The notes beneath the pieces are model-generated. The model did no database searches. It saw only the letters and a program-made list of their open reading frames with translations, and was not told the origin of the DNA. The position numbers and the translations under genes were made by a program. DNA of 9,156 bases from Proteobacteria bacterium UBA5122 (GTDB taxonomy: Bacteria; Pseudomonadota; Gammaproteobacteria; Tenderiales; Tenderiaceae). Below, piece after piece: positions 1 to 4,176 of this stretch. Positions within the stretch are counted from its first letter, which is position 1; the number at the start of each line of letters is the position of its first letter. The DNA lies in contig DHYU01000074.1 in assembly GCA_002415485.1 (NCBI GenBank), positions 4,287 through 13,442 of the forward strand, given 5' to 3'.

Positions 1-1238
1 GGCGCCATGCCCGCCTCCATGTGGCGGTAGATGTTTTCGGTGACGATGATGGCGTCGTCTACGATCATGCCCAGCGCGATCAAAAAGGCGAACAGCGACA
101 CCATGTTGATGGTGTGGCCCAAATAATTCATCGCGATTACCGCGAACAGGAACGACACCGGGATCCCCAGTGCGGTGATCGCCGCGATGCGGAAATTCAA
201 GAACAGATACAAGGACAACAGCACCAGCACCAGGCCGACCAGGCCGGATGATTTGACCGTGTTGAGCCGGTTTTTGACATAGACCGACATGTCGCTGAAC
301 ACACCGAGCTGGATCGCGGTTGGCAGTTCGGCGCGCATCTGATCGGCCAGCGCGTAGACGGCCTTGGCCACGGCGATGGTCGACGCATCGGCGGTCTTGG
401 TCACCGTGATATTGACCGACGGGCGGCCATTAAAGCGCGCCAGTGTGCGCGCCTCTTCGTGACGTAATTCGACCTTGGCGACTTGCCCCAGCCGCAGGAT
501 GCCGCCGTCGGCATTGCGTCGCAGCGGGATCTGGCCGATGGACTCGGCCTGCGGCGCGACACCGTTGCCTCGCAGCAGGATGTCGCCCTCGGCGGCCTGC
601 AGTGTGCCGCCCGGCACATCGGTCAGATGCGCGCGCAGTGCGCGGCTGATCTCGTTCAGTGCCACGCCGCGTGTTGCCAACACTTCGGGGCGCACCTCGA
701 CCCACATCTCCCAGTCACGTTTACCGGCGGGTTGTGCGCTCGCCACGCCCGGGATCTGCAACAGCCGCCGCCGTACATCCTCCACCGCCTGATATAAGCC
801 CTGCGGTGCGACCTCACCCGAGACCGAGACGCTGATCACCGGAAAGCGGGCCTGCACACGGCGGATCTCCGGTTTTTCGACATCCTCTGGTAGATCAATG
901 ACGCGGTCGAGCACCAGCCGCGCCTCGTCGAGAAAGCTGTCGACATCGGTGCCCGGCTTGAGTTTGATCGAGATATTGCTCAAGCCCTCACCGCTGGTCG
1001 ACAGCAGCGTATCGATATCGGCGAGACCATCGAATACCTCCTCGATCGGGATCGTCACCTGACGCTCGACCTCCTCGGGCGATGCGCCTTCATATACCGC
1101 GCGCACGTTTACCCGGTCGGTCTCCGTGACTGGAAACATCTCCTGCGGCATCGCATACCACGACAAGACCCCGACAAGCAGGATCACCACCAACATCATG
1201 TTGGTGATCAAGGGATTATCGATGGCGTAGCGGATCAT
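1..1238 (-). CDS. RND efflux transporter, inner-membrane permease subunit (N-terminal part, cut by window edge)
   Basis: Reading the minus strand from the ATG at 1238 gives 412 uninterrupted codons that run off the left edge, so the C-terminal part is missing. Residues about 10-30 form the first membrane helix (ITNMMLVVILLVGVLSWY). A periplasmic porter region follows, typical of AcrB-like proteins (EGASPEEVERQVTIPIEE; IPGVASAQ). From about residue 328 there is a dense set of membrane helices ending in GMIVDDAIIVTENIYR. The adjacent Asp394 and Asp395 match the paired aspartates of the RND proton relay (AcrB D407/D408). The family couples proton influx to drug or metabolite export together with a periplasmic adaptor and an outer-membrane channel. 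The start is the first ATG after an in-frame TAA; only a weak, distant AAGAGA lies upstream. The likely partner adaptor is at 2937-4097 on the same strand, but an opposite-strand gene lies between them. The substrate cannot be inferred. Confidence 0.93.
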   Translation of the reverse strand, partial: MIRYAIDNPLITNMMLVVILLVGVLSWYAMPQEMFPVTETDRVNVRAVYEGASPEEVERQVTIPIEEVFDGLADIDTLLSTSGEGLSNISIKLKPGTDVDSFLDEARLVLDRVIDLPEDVEKPEIRRVQARFPVISVSVSGEVAPQGLYQAVEDVRRRLLQIPGVASAQPAGKRDWEMWVEVRPEVLATRGVALNEISRALRAHLTDVPGGTLQAAEGDILLRGNGVAPQAESIGQIPLRRNADGGILRLGQVAKVELRHEEARTLARFNGRPSVNITVTKTADASTIAVAKAVYALADQMRAELPTAIQLGVFSDMSVYVKNRLNTVKSSGLVGLVLVLLSLYLFLNFRIAAITALGIPVSFLFAVIAMNYLGHTINMVSLFAFLIALGMIVDDAIIVTENIYRHMEAGMA

Positions 1239-1444
1239 GGTGGGGTCGTTGTCTCTTACGGTTTAAGGCGTTGTCTGTGCCTAAGGAATTCGTAAGCGAT
1301 AACTATATATGAATCAACGGCATGTCAGCCAAGATTTCGGCCGGCCATTATTATAGATAAGGCGGGCAAGTGAACGGAGGCTTAGTTCGTCCACCTGCCC
1401 GGATGGTGCTCGGTATCAACCACGACGCACATGGCGTCAGATCT
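1239..1444. other. Intergenic stretch between the small ORF and the RND gene
   Basis: These 206 bases hold no convincing gene. They contain the candidate RND promoter at 1304-1332, an isolated TATAAT on the minus strand at 1350-1355 and the palindrome GGCCGGCC at 1339-1346. A short inverted repeat (GACGC 1424-1428, GCGTC 1434-1438) lies just past the stop of the small ORF at 1445. It has a 5-bp stem and no following T-run on either strand, so it is a poor terminator. Without a terminator, transcripts of the small ORF could continue into the RND gene. Confidence 0.5.
1304..1332 (-). promoter_or_regulatory. Candidate sigma70 promoter for the RND gene
   Basis: On the minus strand TTGGCT (1332-1327) is followed after exactly 17 bases by TATATA (1309-1304), about 66 bases before the RND start codon. 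Each box matches its consensus at 4 of 6 positions. A perfect TATAAT also occurs slightly upstream on the same strand (1355-1350), but no acceptable -35 box lies 16-18 bases from it. The call rests on box match and position only. Confidence 0.4.
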
Positions 1445-1648
1445 TTAAACAGTGTGAAGATTGGATGCCTTTGGCGCAGCTGCGTCAACCATGGCGGCGG
1501 TCGTTGCATTACGTTGAGCGGCATCCCGTGTTGCCTGTTCGGCCACCAGCTGGCAATCGCAACGGCATTTGTGTTGACCGGTTCGGACCTCTCTTAGTAG
1601 CTCCGCGGGTTGTCTGGACATGAATTTGTAGGTGCTGTCACAACACAT
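1445..1648 (-). CDS. Small cysteine-containing protein of unknown function (67 aa)
   Basis: The ATG at 1648 opens a 67-codon frame ending in TAA. I do not recognise the product. It is hydrophilic, with no membrane segment and no signal peptide. It has a Cys pair at residues 2-3 and a C-x-C-x-C cluster at residues 28, 30 and 32, preceded by His26 (QHKCRCDC). The second half is Ala/Thr-rich (RDAAQRNATTAAMVDAAA). The case for a real gene is the upstream signal set: GGAGGA five bases before the ATG, a TTGACA-17-CATTAT promoter 48-76 bases upstream, and a 33-bp palindrome over the expected transcription start. The Cys/His cluster could bind a metal or sense redox state, but that is inference from spacing alone. 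It sits upstream of the RND gene on the same strand and may be co-transcribed with it. The alternative is that the promoter makes a leader or small RNA and the ORF is incidental. Confidence 0.5.
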   Translation of the reverse strand: MCCDSTYKFMSRQPAELLREVRTGQHKCRCDCQLVAEQATRDAAQRNATTAAMVDAAAPKASNLHTV

Positions 1649-1653
1649 ATTGA

Positions 1654-1659
1654 TCCTCC
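1654..1659 (-). promoter_or_regulatory. Strong Shine-Dalgarno of the small ORF
   Basis: The minus strand reads GGAGGA, then TCAAT, then ATG. This is an almost complete anti-16S match at good spacing (5 bases). It is the best ribosome binding site in the window; none of the recognised genes has one as good. It fixes 1648 as the start of the small ORF and argues that the ORF is translated. Confidence 0.65.
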
Positions 1660-1663
1660 GATC

Positions 1664-1696
1664 TTCGTGTTACGAATTAATAACTCGTAGCACGAA
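1664..1696. repeat. 33-bp near-perfect palindrome, probable operator
   Basis: The sequence is symmetric about position 1680. Fourteen of 16 base pairs match, with mismatches only at 1670/1690 and 1676/1684. The outer arms read TTCGTG-T-TACGA and TCGTA-G-CACGAA, and the centre is an AT-rich TTAATAA core. It begins at the -10 box of the minus-strand promoter (1696-1701) and covers roughly -7 to +25 of the expected transcript. That is where a dimeric repressor would block initiation. It could also act as a hairpin in the 5' leader of the small ORF mRNA. No regulator gene that obviously fits is in the window. Confidence 0.65.
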
Positions 1697-1724
1697 TAAT
1701 GCTATCGGTAGCACTTGCTGTCAA
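1696..1724 (-). promoter_or_regulatory. Strong sigma70 promoter driving the small ORF
   Basis: On the minus strand a perfect -35 box TTGACA (1724-1719) is followed by a 17-base spacer and CATTAT (1701-1696, 4 of 6). The predicted transcript starts near 1689, about 40 bases before the ATG at 1648. This is the best promoter match in the window. A 14-bp dyad fills most of its spacer, the 33-bp palindrome starts at its -10 box, and a hairpin-like repeat covers its -35 box, so it is likely to be tightly regulated. Confidence 0.65.
1700..1713. repeat. 14-bp inverted repeat in the promoter spacer
   Basis: TGCTATCGGTAGCA is symmetric at 6 of 7 pairs. It lies between the -35 and -10 boxes of the minus-strand promoter. 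Spacer operators of this type are known from TetR/MerR-like control regions. Whether the same protein binds here and at the 33-bp palindrome is unknown. The two sites share the string GTGCTAC when read on the minus strand. Confidence 0.5.
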
Positions 1725-1727
1725 GTG
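1712..1727. repeat. Hairpin-like inverted repeat over the -35 box
   Basis: CACTTG and CAAGTG are perfect 6-bp arms around a 4-base loop (CTGT). The repeat contains the complete TTGACA box of the minus-strand promoter. It directly follows the 14-bp spacer dyad, so three inverted repeats lie end to end from 1664 to 1727. Confidence 0.5.
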
Positions 1728-1862
1728 GTGAAATGTATTATTCCTGCATGACTGTGAGTGCATTGTATGTGTGTCTCGGGATAACAGTATTCAAGATGTG
1801 GCTATTTAGGCCGACCTTCATTGCGGCAGTTAACGTGGTGTTAACAGGGGATACAGACAGGC
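1728..1862. other. Upstream region of the cyclase gene
   Basis: This region holds the leader of the plus-strand cyclase and no gene. I see no confident plus-strand promoter. The best pair is TTGCTG (1715-1720) with TATTAT (1736-1741), but the spacing is only 15 bases. An AGGGGA at 1846-1851 is the probable ribosome binding site for the GTG at 1863, with an 11-base spacing that is on the long side. Confidence 0.4.
1829..1845 (+). promoter_or_regulatory. Twin GTTAAC sites, one helical turn apart
   Basis: GTTAAC occurs at 1829-1834 and again at 1840-1845, separated by GTGGT. The half-sites are 11 bases apart, so they lie on the same face of the helix, and the whole is a palindrome centred at 1837. 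It sits 18 bases before the cyclase start codon, where a bound protein could control transcription or translation of the cyclase. This is inference from symmetry and position. Confidence 0.35.
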
Positions 1863-2936
1863 GTGCTCAGCGGCAAACAAATCTTGATCGTCGACGACAT
1901 GTCGGCGGTGCGCAAATCGTTGGCGCGTATGGTCGAACAGCAGGGCGGTCGTGCCTTGGTCGCCGCCGATGGCGAAACCGCGCTGTTGATGTTGAGTGAA
2001 CACCCGGTCGACGCCTTCCTCTTGGATATTCATCTGCACGGTATGGATGGCACCCAGTTGTGCCAGCGTATTCGTAGCATGGAGCGCTTTCGCCATACGC
2101 CGGTGATGTTTATTACCTCGATGGCGGAAGAAGAGATTGCGGTCCAGGCCTTCGCCGCAGGGGGCGATGATATCGTCGGCAAACCTGTGTCCGAGCGGGT
2201 CCTCTGTGCCCGCCTGCAACACCATCTGCTGCGCCATCAACAAACGCGTCAGGCCGATGCGCTGCAGCATGGGCTCAACCAGTATCTCGACAGCCGCACC
2301 CGTGACGCGGTACTCGCGCAGGTCGAAAGTGGTCAGGTGCTGCAGCCGCAGCGGCGGCATGTGTGTGTGCTCTTTACCGATGTGCGTGGTTTTACTCAGT
2401 TATCGCAAACGATGGAGCCGACCCAGCTGTTCAATACCTTGAGCGAACATCTCAATGCCCAGGTGCAGGCCGTCTACAAACATCTGGGATATATCGACAA
2501 ATTCAGTGGCGATGGTCTGATGGCGGTGTTTGACGATGATGATGCCTGTGGTCGTGCCTGTCGTTGTGCGCTTGAGATTATTGATTACGCACGCCAGCAC
2601 GCCGGTAGCTCTGCCCTGCATCAACTGGGTGTTGGAATCCATTTCGGTGAGGTCATTGCCGGCAATATTGGGCGGGAGCGACAAAAGGACTACACCATTG
2701 TTGGTCCTACCGTAAACCTCGCGGCACGCTTGTGTGGTCATGCCGAGGCGATGTCGGTTATCGTCTCTGATGCAGTCAAGCAGCAGCTGACGGCAGCAGA
2801 ATCGGCGCAGCATCGATTTGAATTTGGGGTGAGTAAACCGATTCAGGTCAAAGGTGTCGTGGAGGTGGTAAATGCACATCCGCTGCTGCGGCAGCTCAAA
2901 ACGCCATTCAAGGAGGTCATTGATCCCGATCTGTGA
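1863..2936 (+). CDS. Response regulator fused to a class III adenylate cyclase (REC-cyclase)
   Basis: The protein has 357 residues. Residues about 5-120 form a receiver domain with the full phosphorylation set: Asp11/Asp12, phospho-acceptor Asp55 (LLDIHLHGMDG), Thr85 and Lys107 (GKP). A helical linker (about 122-165) leads into a class III nucleotide cyclase domain (about 166-340). Metal-binding Asp173 (FTDVRGFT) and Asp217 (FSGDGLMAVF) are present. Lys213 and Thr278 occupy the purine-selecting positions, the usual Lys/Thr pair of bacterial adenylate cyclases, so ATP to cAMP is expected. Asn285 and Arg289 (VNLAARL) supply the transition-state residues. The enzyme should be soluble, active as a dimer and switched by phosphorylation from a histidine kinase. 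No kinase or cAMP receptor gene is in the window. The start is GTG; the first in-frame ATG is codon 13, inside the receiver domain. It lies opposite to and between two efflux genes, and its TGA abuts the adaptor stop. Confidence 0.93.
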   Translation: MLSGKQILIVDDMSAVRKSLARMVEQQGGRALVAADGETALLMLSEHPVDAFLLDIHLHGMDGTQLCQRIRSMERFRHTPVMFITSMAEEEIAVQAFAAGGDDIVGKPVSERVLCARLQHHLLRHQQTRQADALQHGLNQYLDSRTRDAVLAQVESGQVLQPQRRHVCVLFTDVRGFTQLSQTMEPTQLFNTLSEHLNAQVQAVYKHLGYIDKFSGDGLMAVFDDDDACGRACRCALEIIDYARQHAGSSALHQLGVGIHFGEVIAGNIGRERQKDYTIVGPTVNLAARLCGHAEAMSVIVSDAVKQQLTAAESAQHRFEFGVSKPIQVKGVVEVVNAHPLLRQLKTPFKEVIDPDL

Positions 2937-2945
2937 TCAGTGATC
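2922..2945. other. Abutting convergent stop codons with a GATC cluster
   Basis: The cyclase TGA (2934-2936) and the reverse-strand adaptor TGA (2939-2937) together form the palindrome TGATCA, with no base between the two genes. Four GATC sites fall within 24 bases (starting at 2922, 2928, 2935 and 2942). No GC-rich hairpin with a T-run is visible on either strand, so neither gene has an evident intrinsic terminator here. Confidence 0.7.
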
Positions 2946-4097
2946 CACCACCTGCCCATGTGCCAGCGCCGCGCCATCGCGGGCGACGACGATGTCACCT
3001 TTATTGACCCCCTGTAGCACCACTTGTTGATTTGACTGTCGTGGGCCGAGCACGACCTTGCGTCGCTCCAGTGTCTTGTAGTTGACGATGAAGACAAAGA
3101 TCTCGCCATCGGCGCGCACGATGGCCTCGCTGGGCACGACCAGGGCGTTATCGATCTGCTGTAGTGGCAGCTGTGCCGTGGCCAGGCTGCCGGCGACGAG
3201 ACCGGGATTGTCGAGGCGCAGCCGGATGGTGTGGGTGGCGGTGGTGATGTTGGCGGCCGCCTGCAGTGCGATGATCTCGGCCGGCAATTGGCGGCCATCG
3301 ACATCCAGCATCACCTCCTGCCCTAAGGCCAACTGGCGGGCGACGTCACCTTCAACCTCGCCATAGAACTCCAGCTGACTGAGGTCGACCAGGGTCAGTG
3401 CAATATCCCGTGCGCCGATGTAATCCCCCTCCTCGACCGCAATCTGATTGACGATGCCTGCGAACGGCGCGCGCAGCTGGCTGCGTTCCAGATTGCGCTG
3501 TGCCCGTTGCGCCGCCGAGCGTTGGATGGCGAGGCGGGCCTCGGCGCTATCGACGCTGAACTGCAGTTGCGCCTGTTCGGCCTGGAGCTGGAGCAATAAC
3601 CGCCGCGCGGTATCGAGCGCCGAACGTGAGGCCAGTGATTGGTCCCCCAGTTTCTCCTGCCGCGCGACCTCCTGCTGTTGCAGGCTGACATTGTCGGCGG
3701 CCAATTGCAGCAGGCGGCGGTCACGTGCCACGGCCAGTGTCTCCTGCTGCAGGCGCGCGGCGGCCTCGCGTGCCAGATCGGCATGGTCGGCATCGTGCAG
3801 CGTCAGCAACACCTGTCCGGTCGTGACCGGCTGACCGACCTCCACGCCCTGGCTGGCGATGACCCCATCGACCTCAAAGCGTAGCTCGGCCGTCCGCCGG
3901 GGCTGCAGATAACCACTGAGGCGGCGCATGGGTTGAAACGAGGCCTGAGTCACCTCGGCGACATCGACCTGCATGCGCCGCTCGGGCGCCAGCTCGAGCA
4001 CCGGCTCAGGGTGAGTCAGCCATAGCAAAACTATTAATGCAACGAAGCCCAGGGCCAAGAACGCGCTATACTTGCGCGCTAACGGTTTTTGCGACAC
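2937..4097 (-). CDS. RND efflux periplasmic adaptor subunit (HlyD/AcrA-type membrane fusion protein)
   Basis: This 386-residue protein bridges an RND transporter to an outer-membrane channel. Residues about 11-27 are a single N-terminal membrane anchor (SAFLALGFVALIVLLWL) with no lipobox cysteine. The first lipoyl half is at about 66-104 (LRFEVDGVIASQGVEVGQPV). A long Gln/Ala/Leu/Arg-rich coiled-coil hairpin follows at about 105-205. The second lipoyl half starts at about 208 (LRAPFAGIVNQIAVEEGDYI), followed by beta-barrel and membrane-proximal segments (VVPSEAIVRADGEIFVFIV). The start is GTG at 4097 with AGGTGG just upstream. An ATG two bases earlier is in another frame, and no other start lies between it and an upstream in-frame TAA. 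The gene is divergent from lptD. Its natural partner is the RND gene ending the window at left, displaced by about 1.7 kb. No outer-membrane channel gene is visible. Confidence 0.92.
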   Translation of the reverse strand: MSQKPLARKYSAFLALGFVALIVLLWLTHPEPVLELAPERRMQVDVAEVTQASFQPMRRLSGYLQPRRTAELRFEVDGVIASQGVEVGQPVTTGQVLLTLHDADHADLAREAAARLQQETLAVARDRRLLQLAADNVSLQQQEVARQEKLGDQSLASRSALDTARRLLLQLQAEQAQLQFSVDSAEARLAIQRSAAQRAQRNLERSQLRAPFAGIVNQIAVEEGDYIGARDIALTLVDLSQLEFYGEVEGDVARQLALGQEVMLDVDGRQLPAEIIALQAAANITTATHTIRLRLDNPGLVAGSLATAQLPLQQIDNALVVPSEAIVRADGEIFVFIVNYKTLERRKVVLGPRQSNQQVVLQGVNKGDIVVARDGAALAHGQVVDH

Positions 4098-4176
4098 ATT
4101 CCACCTGCGGATTTCAGATAAAAGTTTTTATTTATATGCGTTTGTTTCGGCCATTGTATTGCCCGCACCAGTTCGG
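4098..4176. promoter_or_regulatory. Divergent promoter region between the efflux adaptor and lptD
   Basis: These 79 bases separate the two divergent genes and must hold the start of the adaptor transcript and probably the lptD operon promoter. The middle (about 4110-4138) is a clear AT-rich island in GC-rich DNA. Possible -10 elements are TATAAA on the minus strand and TATATG on the plus strand, both near 4132-4138. I found no good -35 box for either, so the boxes stay unassigned. A sigmaE-type promoter, known for E. coli lptD/surA, could not be confirmed by eye. Confidence 0.45.

Noticed and set aside
1424..1438. Inverted repeat GACGC/GCGTC considered as terminator of the small ORF
   Set aside because: The stem is only 5 bp and no T-run follows on either strand.
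1370..1597. 75-aa plus-strand ORF opposite the small cysteine ORF
   Set aside because: It begins with GTG, has no recognisable product, and lies opposite a frame that has much better expression signals. It has a GGAG-type sequence only after its start, not before.
1753..1775. TGTGA-like half site upstream of the cyclase, considered as a CRP/cAMP site
   Set aside because: Only the left half resembles the consensus; the right half (TGTAT instead of TCACA) does not fit.
1715..1999. 94-aa plus-strand ORF with a hydrophobic N-terminus upstream of the cyclase
   Set aside because: Its second half runs out of frame through the receiver domain. It starts inside the dyad cluster without a ribosome binding site.
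1830..2360. 176-aa minus-strand ORF inside the cyclase gene
   Set aside because: It is antisense to the receiver domain, has no recognisable domain, and is explained by third-position GC bias of the real gene.
4072..4176. Longer lptD reading frame starting at TTG 4072
   Set aside because: It would overlap the 5' end of the divergent adaptor gene, add 35 residues before a clear signal peptide, and use a rare start. The ATG at 4177 gives a normal LptD N-terminus.
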